In this document: one piece after another, positions 46,601 to 54,877 of the stretch
How the letters are laid out: each line of letters opens with the position of its first letter
Position numbering within the stretch: position 1 is the stretch's first letter
Source of the DNA: Bacteroidota bacterium
GTDB lineage: Bacteria > Bacteroidota > Bacteroidia > M30B66
Assembly (NCBI GenBank): GCA_027483445.1
Contig: JAIXUS010000037.1
Coordinates: forward strand, 1-60,263
Reading direction: 5' to 3'
DNA: 60,263 bases
The notes under the pieces: generated by a model
The model's input: the letters and a program-made list of their open reading frames with translations, nothing else
The model's database searches: none
Told to the model about the DNA's origin: nothing
Position numbers and translations under genes: made by a program

Positions 46601-46678
46601 CCCAAATAGAACAATCAATAGGTTCATCACGATGGCCAGCACCGGGCGCTGTATGCTGATGGTGGATAAACTGGCCAT
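43616..46678 (-). CDS. RND efflux transporter, AcrB/MexB-like
   Basis: 1020 residues, the usual size of HAE-family RND pumps: 12 membrane helices in two repeats with two large periplasmic loops. The proton-relay residues are present: the Asp pair in TM4 (GLVVDDGIVVTENI) and the Lys in TM10 (LVTKNGILIVEFANQ). The N-terminus SLSTISIQRPVLAIVMNLLIVLFG is typical. It extrudes drugs, dyes or lipids from the periplasm and inner membrane using the proton gradient. The substrate cannot be told from sequence. The gene starts 1 nt after the adaptor gene ends. Confidence 0.96.
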   Translation of the reverse strand: MASLSTISIQRPVLAIVMNLLIVLFGAIGYTFLGVREFPSIDPPIITVRTSYTGANPDVIESQITEPLEKAINGIEGIRSISSASNLGSSVITVEFNLGTNLEAAANDVRDKVSQAVRSLPQDIDGLPTVTKSDANSDAIISMTVQSNTRNQMEVSDYAENVLGERIQTIPGVSSLQIWGQKRFAMRIWLDPQRMAEKNVTLQDVRQALLLENVELPGGKLAGDNTELSVRTTGRLKTEADFNRLVIRRNGAALLRLEDIGEARLGPENEETLLRQSGVPMVAIALIPQPGANYLDIANEFYKRLEEIKKDLPEDFSLDIALDNTKFIRQSVEEVAETLIIAIVLVVLIIYLFFRSWTIAFRPLIDIPVSLIGAFFIMYLMDYSINVLTLLAIVLATGLVVDDGIVVTENIFRKREEGMSPMQAAITGSNEIFFAVISTSVTLIAVFMPVIFLEGFVGRLFREFGVVLAGAVAISAFVSLSLTPMLNARLTGRSEGHSRFYTLTEPFFRNMEMGYRRLLERFMRKRYRAVIIVLLTIVLGAFIFPKIPSELAPLDDRSWMRFQITAPEGASFEYTDDFLQRIAALVEDSVPEKRVLLTVSAPGFAGSGAVNTGFIRLMLASPEERTRSQQEIAEYLQKKVGAFPQGRAFVIQQQTISAGGFGGLPVQFVIQAPNFDKLKEVLPRFLEEVNASQVLQGVDVNLKFNKPELGITINRDLAAELGVSVQDIAQTLQLAYSGGRLAYFTMQGKQYQVIGQADRANRDEPTDLKALQVRTASGEMVPLEQFVRVEELSSPPQLYHYNRYQSATVSAALAPGRTIGEGIAVMRAAAVKVLDETFSTSLTGASRDFAESSSNILFAFLLALLLIYLVLAAQFESFRDPLVIMVTVPLALAGAIFSLWYFNQTNNIFSQIGIIMLVGLVTKNGILIVEFANQLQQKGLAKMEAAKEAAVARLRPILMTSLATALGAVPIALALGAGAKSRMGMGIVIIGGLMFSLILTLFVIPAIYTYLSSTKNKVQS

Positions 46679-46679
46679 G

Positions 46680-47741
46680 TTAAGATTTTGGTTTTGGGGT
46701 TGGTATCACTTTTACTTCGCCGCCTTTTCGCAGCGAAAGTAGCCCGGTGGTTACTACACTGTCGCCGGGCTGCAGGCCTTGCGTAACCTCAACCATGGTA
46801 GCGGTTCGGTAATCGGTCGAAACCTGCACTTCGTCGGCTTTACCATTGCGCACCACATATACTTTTTGCCCTTTTAACACGGGCACGATACACTGTGTGG
46901 GAATCATCAGTGCATCGGAGCGGGAACTAAGCGGAATGCTTACTTCAACGGCCTTTCCCGGAAGTAATGAAGCCTTTGGCGCGCTAACGGTGGCCTGGTA
47001 GGCAATCATTCGGGAACCCTCAGAGGCCTGAGCCTCACGGGCATACACTTGGGCCAGATAAAGGGTGGTATCGCCGGTTTGGCGGAATTTCAACTGGGTA
47101 CCCTCAGCAATGCGTTCGGCGTAGCGCGAGGCAATAGAAAAGGCAAGCTTTAGTCCCTGATCTTCTACCAAAGTGGCAATTCGCGTCCCCGGGCCCACCC
47201 AGGCTCCTTCGCTTACAGCCCTGATTCCGATGGTTCCATCAAAGGGCGCTCTAATTTCGGTCTTCCTGATTTGCGCCATCAAAAGTTCCTCATCGGCATG
47301 AAGCGTGGCCAGCGTATTCTCGGCAATTTCAAGTTCCTCCGCCGAAACGCCCTTCACGGCGGCCAGCTGCCTTAAGCGCTCGGTACGAGAAGATTGTAAT
47401 GCTTCCTGTAACTGAATTCGTTTGAGCTGAGCCTGGAGGTCGGCATCGTTCAGTTTCACCAGCAATTGTCCTTTCTTTACGCGCTTTCCTTCACCAAAGG
47501 CTATGCTCACGATGCGCCCCGAGGCTTCCGGCATGAGGTCGACTCTTTCGCTGGCCAGCAATACACCCGGACTTTGGATAATTCGGTTAAGAGGCTCAGG
47601 CCTAACCACATATACTTGTACCGGGGTAGGACCCTTAGACTTTGGTCCGGCTTTAGAAGCGCCGGCTTTACCCGGAAAAAAAATCAGCTTAGCCCCAATA
47701 AGCAGGGCTAAAACAGCTACACCAATCAACCATTTTTTCAT
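46680..47741 (-). CDS. RND efflux periplasmic adaptor (HlyD/AcrA-like)
   Basis: 353 residues with one N-terminal membrane anchor (KWLIGVAVLALLIGAKLIFF). It has the lipoyl half-motif MPEASGRIVSIAFGEGKRVKKGQLLVKLNDADLQAQL, an alpha-hairpin from about residue 105 to 145, then the second lipoyl half EIRAPFDGTIG, a beta-barrel domain and a membrane-proximal domain. It joins the RND pump to the TolC channel. It begins 12 nt after the MarR gene. Confidence 0.93.
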   Translation of the reverse strand: MKKWLIGVAVLALLIGAKLIFFPGKAGASKAGPKSKGPTPVQVYVVRPEPLNRIIQSPGVLLASERVDLMPEASGRIVSIAFGEGKRVKKGQLLVKLNDADLQAQLKRIQLQEALQSSRTERLRQLAAVKGVSAEELEIAENTLATLHADEELLMAQIRKTEIRAPFDGTIGIRAVSEGAWVGPGTRIATLVEDQGLKLAFSIASRYAERIAEGTQLKFRQTGDTTLYLAQVYAREAQASEGSRMIAYQATVSAPKASLLPGKAVEVSIPLSSRSDALMIPTQCIVPVLKGQKVYVVRNGKADEVQVSTDYRTATMVEVTQGLQPGDSVVTTGLLSLRKGGEVKVIPTPKPKS

Positions 47742-47753
47742 GTGGACAAATAC

Positions 47754-48215
47754 TTAAATGGGTTTGTATTCATTGAATTCCTGAAGCAGGTTTGCCTGAA
47801 TTTTTTCCAAGCTCTGCGCGAATTGTAGTTCTTCGTTTTCGGAAAGGCCCTGCATCATTTGGCGGGTAACAGAGTCGACCGCTTCGCAGATGAACGGGAG
47901 CTGAGCCTTGCCAATTTCGGTGAGCACAACTTGATGCGAACGCCTGTCGTGCGGATGGGCCTGACGATTAATGAAGCCTTCAGCGAAGAGTTCATCCAGC
48001 ACACGAACCATGGTGGCCTTGTCGATTCCAAGATTCTCAACCAATTCCTGCTGGCTGAGGGCTTCGGGCTTCCGTGAAAGGTACACCAACACAGCGTGGT
48101 TGCGCCCAACCGACGGCTTACTGATCCGCTGCTTTACAGCGTTTTGATAGAGCTTAACAATCATGGCCATTCTTCTACCCAAGGGGAGTTCAGGACAAAC
48201 AGCAGTGTTTTTCAC
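47754..48215 (-). CDS. MarR-family transcriptional regulator
   Basis: 153 residues, winged helix-turn-helix. The DNA-binding part is LSQQELVENLGIDKATMVRVLDELFAEGFINRQAHPHDRRSHQVVLTE, where ATMVRVLDELF is the recognition helix and DRRSHQV the wing. MarR proteins act as dimers and usually repress neighbouring efflux genes until a small aromatic ligand binds. It is the first gene of the operon with the adaptor, pump and channel. A small palindrome upstream (48248-48259) is a candidate operator. Confidence 0.93.
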   Translation of the reverse strand: MKNTAVCPELPLGRRMAMIVKLYQNAVKQRISKPSVGRNHAVLVYLSRKPEALSQQELVENLGIDKATMVRVLDELFAEGFINRQAHPHDRRSHQVVLTEIGKAQLPFICEAVDSVTRQMMQGLSENEELQFAQSLEKIQANLLQEFNEYKPI

Positions 48216-48247
48216 TTTATTGTTCGGTTTGAAATCGTTCGCAAAGT

Positions 48248-48259
48248 AAACTAAAGTTT
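48248..48259. promoter_or_regulatory. Candidate MarR operator palindrome
   Basis: AAACT, spacer AA, AGTTT: a perfect 5-bp-arm inverted repeat between the MarR start and mqnA. On the minus strand it sits immediately before TACTTTG, a near match to the -7 element of the marR operon, so a bound dimer would block that promoter. It is short, so chance is possible. Confidence 0.4.
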
Positions 48260-48285
48260 CAACATCAATTATTAAAAAAAGCCCT

Positions 48286-48293
48286 TATTTTTG
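48286..48293 (+). promoter_or_regulatory. -7 promoter element of mqnA
   Basis: TATTTTTG matches TAnnTTTG. The ATG at 48298 is only 5 nt further, so the transcript would be leaderless or nearly so. Confidence 0.5.
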
Positions 48294-48297
48294 CCGC

Positions 48298-49047
48298 ATG
48301 GTTCGCGTAGCCCTTGTGTCTTACTTGAATACAACGCCATTTATGTATGGCCTTAGGGAGCGTGGGTTGCTGCAATCGCCTGATTTCCGGTTCGACGCCT
48401 ATTACCCTTCTGCCTGTGCCGCAGCGCTCTTAGAAGGCCGCGCCGATGTTGGCCTGGTGCCTGTGGCTGTTTTACCGCAACTGGAAGGGTTTCGGATTGT
48501 TGGAGAAACCTGCATAGGCGCGGTGGGAGCTGTTCGATCTGTCTTGTTGGTAAGCAAAAGTCCTCTGAAAGACATCAGACGGATAGCGCTGGATTACCAG
48601 TCGCGCACATCGGTACAATTGTGTCGCCTGCTCTGCAGGGATTACTGGAAGATTGAGCCGGAATTTTACCCGGCCCATGAGAACTACCTGGATGATGTAG
48701 AGGGCGAAACAGCGGCAGTGGTGATTGGCGACAGAGCATTTGATGCCTTACAGCGTTTCGAATATACCTACGATTTATCGCTTGAATGGGAGCTACACAC
48801 GGGCTTACCATTTGTTTTCGCCGTATGGGTCGCTGCCGAATCGGTGAGTAATCAATCACTGGAAGAATTCCTAGTGGCCCTTCAATGGGGCGTTGATCGG
48901 GCCGAAACAGCGGCATTGGAAATTCATACGCATTACCCGGCTCATTACGACTTAAAAACCTACCTGAGCACGAATATTTCTTACACGCTCGATGCCGACA
49001 AACGGAAAGGACTGGAAACATTTTTACAGCGAATCAGTACCCTTTGA
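48298..49047 (+). CDS. mqnA: Chorismate dehydratase MqnA (futalosine menaquinone pathway)
   Basis: MqnA dehydrates chorismate to 3-enolpyruvyl-benzoate, the first step of the futalosine route to menaquinone. 249 residues, periplasmic-binding-protein-like fold but without a signal peptide, as usual for MqnA. Family segments are VSYLNTTPFMYGL at the start, ADVGLVPVAVLP, IALDYQSRTSVQLCRLL and VVIGDRAF, and later WELHTGLPFVFAVW. It is divergent from the marR operon. The other mqn genes are not in the window. Confidence 0.92.
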   Translation: MVRVALVSYLNTTPFMYGLRERGLLQSPDFRFDAYYPSACAAALLEGRADVGLVPVAVLPQLEGFRIVGETCIGAVGAVRSVLLVSKSPLKDIRRIALDYQSRTSVQLCRLLCRDYWKIEPEFYPAHENYLDDVEGETAAVVIGDRAFDALQRFEYTYDLSLEWELHTGLPFVFAVWVAAESVSNQSLEEFLVALQWGVDRAETAALEIHTHYPAHYDLKTYLSTNISYTLDADKRKGLETFLQRISTL

Positions 49048-49103
49048 CGGGAGTTTGATACGTTTTCCCTACTTTTAATTCGACCAAAGGCATTCAAATC
49101 CGC

Positions 49104-50741
49104 ATGAAGAATTATTTGATGTATGCGCTGCTGTTGTGCACTGCTTTATCTACGGCTACAAAAGCCGAGGTGTTCGACAACGGTACCAGCAAGGTGCAAC
49201 TCATCAGGGTGAAAAACCTGATTATGGGTGGCGATTATTACACTGCAATGAAGGTAATCCGCGATTTAGAGAAGTCGGACAGCACAACTGCCGAGCTCTA
49301 TTTTATGTCGGGAGAATGCCATTTCCAGTTGAAAAACTACGAGGAAGCCATTGATCGTCTGAACCGGTCAATTCGCCTCAATCCAAACGAAGACCCTGAA
49401 AAGTACTTTCTGCTCGGCCAAACCCTGCAAGCCACTGGAAGTTTAGAGGAATCTATCAAGAATTATCAAATCTTCCTGGAGAAGAACCCCAAGAAAGAGG
49501 ATAGTTCCGAAGAAGCCGCCGCATTTATACTTCAGTGTAAAAATGCCATCCAAATGATGAAAAACCCGGTAAACGTTAGTATTTTCAATGTAAGCGATAA
49601 AATCAATTCTGAATATCCCGAATACAATCCATCCGTTTCTGCCGATGGGAAAAAACTCATTTTCACCAGTCGTCGCCCCGAAAGCACAGGCAAATTACAA
49701 GATCCCGACGATGGCAAATTTTACGAAGATATTTACATCGCTTTGAAGGATTCTTTGTCGGGAAAATGGGGCGATCCTGAACCCGTTCCGGGAAGGCTAA
49801 ACACGGAGACTCACGATGCGAATATGAACATTTCGCCCGATGGCAATCAGATTTATGTGTATCGAAATCTAGGATACCGGGGAAGTGGAGAAATCTTAGT
49901 TTCTAAGCTAAGCCGTACCGGAAAATGGGGCGAAGCCAAACCGCTCGAAGGCGATGTAAACACCTCTTATTTCGAAAGCTCGGCTTGCGTAAGTCCCGAC
50001 GGGAAAACCCTTTATTTCGTTTCTGAACGCCCCAAAGGAGGGTTTGGTATGGGCGACATATATATGTGTAAGCGAGAAGGCAAGAATAGCTGGGGAAAAG
50101 CGGTTAACCTCGGGCCCGTAATTAACGACGAATACGACCAGATTGGCGTGTTTGTGCACCCCGATGGAAAAACGTTGTATTACGCATCTAACAGTCCCAA
50201 AGCCCTTGGTGGATACGACATTTTCAAAACAACACTCGATAATGGCAAATGGTCAGAACCCGAAAATTTGGGCTACCCTATCAATACCTTGGGTGATGAG
50301 CGATTTTTCAGTATGAGTACAGATGGCCGTACAGCTTGGTTTAGCTCCAACCGTGAAGGAGGAAGCGGCGATTTGGATATTTGGGAAATTGACTTTAGTG
50401 CCTTGAAAAAGCAAGCCGACGAAAACGCGGCTCAGAGCGCAGTAGTTGTACCGAAAGGCCCTCCCATTTCTATTTTTTCAGGCAAAGTGATCGATTCTAA
50501 CGCAGGAGAAATAATTGAGACAGAAATGCTTGTTATTGATCGAGATAGCGGTAAACAAACACCGATTTCTTCTGATGAAAACGGACAGTATTTCATCACC
50601 CTTGAAGGAAACAGGAATTATCAGGTGAAAGTGAGCAATCCGGCGTATAAAACTTATGAATTTGATTTTTTCCTGAAGGCTCAGGATAGCGGCACGTTTA
50701 CCCTCGAAAAACTCATCGTTCTCGATAAATTACCGAAGTAA
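49104..50741 (+). CDS. Exported TPR-PD40 repeat protein
   Basis: 545 residues with a signal peptide (YALLLCTALSTATKA). Residues 30-150 form TPR-like helices (AELYFMSGECHFQLKNYEEAIDRLNRSIRLNPNEDP). Residues 165-430 contain several PD40/WD40-like beta-propeller units (PSVSADGKKLIFTSRRPE; CVSPDGKTLYFVSERPKGG; VHPDGKTLYYASNSP). The end is a carboxypeptidase-regulatory-like beta sandwich. The architecture resembles the N-terminal part of the T9SS-associated PorE protein but lacks an OmpA-like peptidoglycan-binding end. TACTTTTA at 49070-49077 may be its promoter element. Confidence 0.75.
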   Translation: MKNYLMYALLLCTALSTATKAEVFDNGTSKVQLIRVKNLIMGGDYYTAMKVIRDLEKSDSTTAELYFMSGECHFQLKNYEEAIDRLNRSIRLNPNEDPEKYFLLGQTLQATGSLEESIKNYQIFLEKNPKKEDSSEEAAAFILQCKNAIQMMKNPVNVSIFNVSDKINSEYPEYNPSVSADGKKLIFTSRRPESTGKLQDPDDGKFYEDIYIALKDSLSGKWGDPEPVPGRLNTETHDANMNISPDGNQIYVYRNLGYRGSGEILVSKLSRTGKWGEAKPLEGDVNTSYFESSACVSPDGKTLYFVSERPKGGFGMGDIYMCKREGKNSWGKAVNLGPVINDEYDQIGVFVHPDGKTLYYASNSPKALGGYDIFKTTLDNGKWSEPENLGYPINTLGDERFFSMSTDGRTAWFSSNREGGSGDLDIWEIDFSALKKQADENAAQSAVVVPKGPPISIFSGKVIDSNAGEIIETEMLVIDRDSGKQTPISSDENGQYFITLEGNRNYQVKVSNPAYKTYEFDFFLKAQDSGTFTLEKLIVLDKLPK

Positions 50742-50887
50742 ATGCCCTGTTTTTCGCGGTAATTTCTGCTGTGTCCCAATAAATCCAAAATAAGGTTTTG
50801 TTTCAAAAACGAGCGGTCGCGAGCTTGCTCAGGAGGTTTTGAATTAATCGCTGAATTACGGCCAATCGTTGTGTGTTTTGGGTTTGT

Positions 50888-52975
50888 TTAGGGAACCAAC
50901 ACCATTTCGTGAATTGCATCGCCATACTGCAAGGCATGCACTACATCCATCCCTGAAACCACCTTGCCAAAGGCTGTGTATCGACCATTCAAATGAGGCG
51001 TAGCTGTGTGCGTTATAAACCATTGGCACGACTCTGTATCGGGACCTGCGCTGGCCATACCAAGCACGCCTTCGTCGAAATTGCGGGCCGAAAATTCACT
51101 ACGAATTGTTTCAGGCGTACTGCCAAAGCCATCCCCGCGAGGGCAACCGTCTTGAATAACAAAGCCGGGAACGACTCTGTGTAACCTTTTTTGATGATAA
51201 AACCCTGTTTGGACCAGGTTTACAAACCAGGCCACTGTAGCCGGGGCCTCTTCAATCCACAATTCTACGCGGATACTTCCTTTAACTGTGCGAATTTCCA
51301 CCTGTTGATTTCGGGGAATGCGCTCCAACAGTTCCCAACGTATGGGGTTGTTCCATTCCGCCTTGACAGAACTGGGCTCCTTGAGATTTTTATAGTGCGA
51401 GATGGTCTTCAACAATTCGCCATAGGCCTCAATATCTCTGGGCAAAACCAATTTATTGAGGGATTTCTCCATAAACCCAATATCAGGAAAGTTAACCACC
51501 TGTTTGTTATCATAGGCTTGGAGAATGTTACTTTCTCGTAAGAACGACGCGGCCAGGCTCACCATGCTCACATCGGCAGTTTCGATAGCATACCGAAAAA
51601 TCGACTGATAATGATCGGCTAAACTTTGGCTTGAAATGCCCTTCCACCAAGCACTGTAGGTATCAAACCGCGGCGACCGTCGTATGGCAAGCAAGGCCTC
51701 AAAAGCGAATTCGCGGAGAAGAATGCTGGGTGTAGTAAATAATTCCTCTTCCAAAAATCCGATTGATTCTACATCATTGCCCAAGGCCTTGAGCACTGCA
51801 CCTTTTAGATATTCATCGTTCGTTTTTCGGAACTCTGCAATCAGCTGAGTACGATACCCTGATTTTATCGATGGATTGGAATGATTGGCGAGTAATAATC
51901 CCGCGATGCGGACTTTTAAAAACAGATCCGCTTCACGCTGAAAAGCCATTTCGAGACTTCTCAGATAATTAAGCAGATTAAATTCAGAAAGCCGCTCCAG
52001 CGCACGGTTACGCACATGTTGGTTATTGTCGGAAAGCGCATTTAATAGCAGAGGAATTGCAGAGGAGTCGGGCAATGACAGGCAAGCCAGCCGAATGCGA
52101 TAATCGGCATTTCCAGAACGGTTGTAGGTATCTGTTAACAGCTGAATACCGGCACTTCCCGCCTGAGCAATCAAAGGTAAAAGGCTCAACTGATTGGCAA
52201 GATTTGTAGACTGCTGATATAGATTCTGCAACACGCTCAAAGAGTCGGGAGTGATGGCTTTACCCCTGAGCAGAGCTTGTGCTGCCCAGAAAGAGAGCCT
52301 ATCGTCATTGCGCAACGTCTTCCAACAGGCATCCATCAAAGGTTTGGATAAGCTTCGTCGACTCCGTGCGAGATAAAACAAACCTTCTACCATGGCCTCT
52401 TCATTCTTGGAATCAGCCGCCAGCCGAAGAAAGAATGCTTCATTGCGACACTTTCCGGCTGCAATGGCTAAGGCCAGGAGCTCATCGTCTTGCGGCAGCT
52501 TCTTGATGCCGGACTGAAGGGCTTCCATGCCAAGTACCGAGGCATTCTGCCCCATGGCAAAGAGCAGGTGTGTTCGAACTTCGGCGTTTGGCTCGCGAAT
52601 GTAAGCCGCCATCAACCGCGGAAACAGCGTTGAATCAACGAACGAGGCAAAGCCTTTCGCGGCTCGAATTCGCTTGTCGCTATCATCGTCTTGTAAATAC
52701 AAAATCAATGAAGAGGAATCGCGCCGATCGGTGCTTTCAAGAATGTCCTGATAACGACCATCTGAAAACGAATTCGGAGCTGAACAGGAAGAAATAAGCA
52801 GAATGGAACCAACAATACATTGTGGAAAATTCAACAACTTAACAATTCGTTTATTTGAAAATGCAGTAAACACTGAGAAAATCAAAAAGAGTATGGTTTT
52901 GATTGTGAAAAAATAATCAATTCTGTAATTCACCCTTAATAGAATGCTGAAAAGGGATTTACCTGAATTTAACAT
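50888..52975 (-). CDS. HEAT-repeat protein with C-terminal cyclophilin-type peptidyl-prolyl isomerase domain
   Basis: 695 residues. A long helical part (about 80-530) made of HEAT-like repeats (SDKRIRAAKGFASF; NNQHVRNRALERL; SILLREFAFEALLAI) is followed by a cyclophilin domain (about 555-695): TVKGSIRVELWIEEAPATV, RLHRVVPGFVIQDG with the catalytic-site Arg, and NGRYTAFGKVVSGMDVV. It probably assists folding of exported proteins. A lipobox (LLISSC) implies a lipoprotein. From the ATG at 52975 that Cys is residue 64, too far for a signal peptide; a TTG at 52837 would place it at residue 18, so the true start may be there. TAAATTTC at 52984-52991, a near -7 match, instead fits the ATG. Confidence 0.8.
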   Translation of the reverse strand: MLNSGKSLFSILLRVNYRIDYFFTIKTILFLIFSVFTAFSNKRIVKLLNFPQCIVGSILLISSCSAPNSFSDGRYQDILESTDRRDSSSLILYLQDDDSDKRIRAAKGFASFVDSTLFPRLMAAYIREPNAEVRTHLLFAMGQNASVLGMEALQSGIKKLPQDDELLALAIAAGKCRNEAFFLRLAADSKNEEAMVEGLFYLARSRRSLSKPLMDACWKTLRNDDRLSFWAAQALLRGKAITPDSLSVLQNLYQQSTNLANQLSLLPLIAQAGSAGIQLLTDTYNRSGNADYRIRLACLSLPDSSAIPLLLNALSDNNQHVRNRALERLSEFNLLNYLRSLEMAFQREADLFLKVRIAGLLLANHSNPSIKSGYRTQLIAEFRKTNDEYLKGAVLKALGNDVESIGFLEEELFTTPSILLREFAFEALLAIRRSPRFDTYSAWWKGISSQSLADHYQSIFRYAIETADVSMVSLAASFLRESNILQAYDNKQVVNFPDIGFMEKSLNKLVLPRDIEAYGELLKTISHYKNLKEPSSVKAEWNNPIRWELLERIPRNQQVEIRTVKGSIRVELWIEEAPATVAWFVNLVQTGFYHQKRLHRVVPGFVIQDGCPRGDGFGSTPETIRSEFSARNFDEGVLGMASAGPDTESCQWFITHTATPHLNGRYTAFGKVVSGMDVVHALQYGDAIHEMVLVP

Positions 52976-53006
52976 CGAGGCTGGAAATTTATAAAAAATT
53001 AAATGA

Positions 53007-53861
53007 ATGGAGGCTTATACAATTCCTTTACGCAGCCCTGATGTTGTTGTGATTTCGGATGTACACCTTGGCACTTATGGTTGTCATGCCCGCGAATTGG
53101 TCAGATACCTCAAATCAATTCGGCCACGTATTCTCATATTAAATGGCGACATTATCGATGGATGGCAATTTTCGAAGCGGTATTGGCCTGCTGCACATCA
53201 TCAGGTGGTGATGGAAGTGATGCGCCTGATGACCGATGGTACCGTAGTTTATTATTTGTCTGGAAACCACGACGAAATGCTGCGAAAATTCTCAGAAGTG
53301 CATTTGGGCAATTTTCACCTGGCCGATAAGCTCATTTTAGAAATAGACGGAAAAAAAGCCTGGATTTTCCATGGTGATGTATTTGATTTATCGGTAAATA
53401 CTTCCAAATGGTTGGCGAAATTGGCCGGAAAAAGTTACGACTATCTTATATTGTTAAACCGCGCTGTGAATTGGATGCTGGTAAAAATGGGACGTGAAAA
53501 AGTATCGGTCTCCAAAAAAATAAAGGCCGGAGTTAAAAAGGCCGTAAAATACATCAGCGACTTTGAAGAAATAGCCGCAAAACATGCGGTAGAACAGGGT
53601 TATGACTATGTAGTGTGCGGACATATCCATCAACCGGCCAATCGAATTGTGGAGGTGGATGGCCAATCGGTACACTATTTAAATAGCGGCGATTGGGTGG
53701 AAAACCTAACCGCTTTGGAATATTCCAATGGAGTATGGAAAGTATTTGAATACAAAAACATGCAGAAATCGGGCGATGCACCACTGCCCAAACGCGTTCT
53801 TTATCCGACACAAACGGAATTAAGTCATGTATTTGCCGTATTAAATACCGGAACAAAATAA
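53007..53861 (+). CDS. LpxH-like UDP-2,3-diacylglucosamine diphosphatase-family metallophosphoesterase
   Basis: 284 residues. All calcineurin-like phosphoesterase blocks are present: SDVHLG (Asp18, His20), LNGDIIDGW (Asp48), SGNHDE (Asn87, His88), HGDVFD and GHIHQP, with the metal-bridging His-x-His. LpxH splits UDP-diacylglucosamine to lipid X and UMP in lipid A synthesis. This longer, LpxH2-like form also occurs outside lipid A pathways, so its exact substrate is uncertain. A cytosolic, two-gene operon with a MurG-like glycosyltransferase that begins 2 nt later suggests they act on one lipid or glycan. It is divergent from the HEAT-cyclophilin gene, only 31 nt away. Confidence 0.82.
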   Translation: MEAYTIPLRSPDVVVISDVHLGTYGCHARELVRYLKSIRPRILILNGDIIDGWQFSKRYWPAAHHQVVMEVMRLMTDGTVVYYLSGNHDEMLRKFSEVHLGNFHLADKLILEIDGKKAWIFHGDVFDLSVNTSKWLAKLAGKSYDYLILLNRAVNWMLVKMGREKVSVSKKIKAGVKKAVKYISDFEEIAAKHAVEQGYDYVVCGHIHQPANRIVEVDGQSVHYLNSGDWVENLTALEYSNGVWKVFEYKNMQKSGDAPLPKRVLYPTQTELSHVFAVLNTGTK

Positions 53862-53863
53862 CC

Positions 53864-54877
53864 ATGAAAGTACTTTATGCCATACAAGGAACTGGCAACG
53901 GACACATAAGCCGCGCCTGTGAGATTGTGCCGATTCTCCAGAAAATGGCCGATATTGATGTATTTATCAGTGGTTCTAATTCCAATTTAAAATTGCCTTT
54001 TCCGGTTAAATACGAGAGTCGGGGCTTGAGTTTTAAATATGGGAAAAAGGGAAACATCGATGTTAGCGGCACTTTGGGAGAGGTTCGATTTTCTGGTTTG
54101 GTGAAAGAAATACTCGCACTTCCGGTTCAGCAATACGATTTAATCATCAACGACTTTGAGCTAATCTCTGCCTGGGCGGGCTGGTGGAGAAATGTACCTT
54201 GCATTTCGCTTTCGCATCAGGCGGCCTTGTGGAGTAAACATGTACCCAAGCCCGAAAAGAAATCGGTATTTTCAGAATATGTACTCAGGAAATATGCGCC
54301 TTGCAACTATGCTGCAGCTTTTCATTTCGACAATTACGACGACTACATCTACACACCGGTTATCCGCAAGGAAATAAGAAATATCATCCCCACAAACGGC
54401 CATCACATCACAGTATATTTACCGGCAGTGTCTGATGCTTTACTGGTGCAGGTTTTATCGGCGCTTCCGAAGCAAAAATGGGAAGTTTTCTCTACCAAGG
54501 CGCTAAGGTCATCCGCCCCTGCGGCCAATATTCGCCTCATACCTGCCAACCACAAGGAATTTCAGCAGAGCCTATCAAGCTCAGCCGGTTTGCTCTGCGG
54601 CGCAGGCTTCGAATCGCCGGCCGAAGCCTTGTTTCTTGGCAAAAAGCTCTTTGTGGTTCCCATTCGCGGTCAATACGAACAATTATGCAATGCAGCAGCG
54701 CTGTCGCAAATGGGTGTGAGTACTGCTCAAAAATTCGATTTAAGCACGGTTTCCGCGTTGCGGGGATGGCTCGACGAGGGGCGTTCAATTCACATGGCTT
54801 ACCCCGATCTTACGGAAGGTATTTTAGAACAGGTGCTTTTTTGCACCGATCATTATTTAGCTCCGCAGTGGACCTAA
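53864..54877 (+). CDS. MurG-like glycosyltransferase (GT-B, GT28-type)
   Basis: 337 residues. The N-terminus VLYAIQGTGNGHISRACEIV is the glycine-rich acceptor loop with GxGH seen in MurG/MGDG-synthase-type enzymes. The C-terminal donor region has LLCGAGFESPAEALFLGKKLFVVP, as in GT28. A membrane-associated, inverting transfer to a lipid acceptor is expected. It is coupled to the LpxH-like gene by a 2-nt gap and faces hemB, whose stop is immediately adjacent. The acceptor is unknown. Confidence 0.82.
   Translation: MKVLYAIQGTGNGHISRACEIVPILQKMADIDVFISGSNSNLKLPFPVKYESRGLSFKYGKKGNIDVSGTLGEVRFSGLVKEILALPVQQYDLIINDFELISAWAGWWRNVPCISLSHQAALWSKHVPKPEKKSVFSEYVLRKYAPCNYAAAFHFDNYDDYIYTPVIRKEIRNIIPTNGHHITVYLPAVSDALLVQVLSALPKQKWEVFSTKALRSSAPAANIRLIPANHKEFQQSLSSSAGLLCGAGFESPAEALFLGKKLFVVPIRGQYEQLCNAAALSQMGVSTAQKFDLSTVSALRGWLDEGRSIHMAYPDLTEGILEQVLFCTDHYLAPQWT

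Noticed and set aside
46100-46609. 169-codon plus-strand frame inside the RND pump gene
   Set aside because: It is a shadow of the minus-strand RND gene, which has all its conserved motifs.
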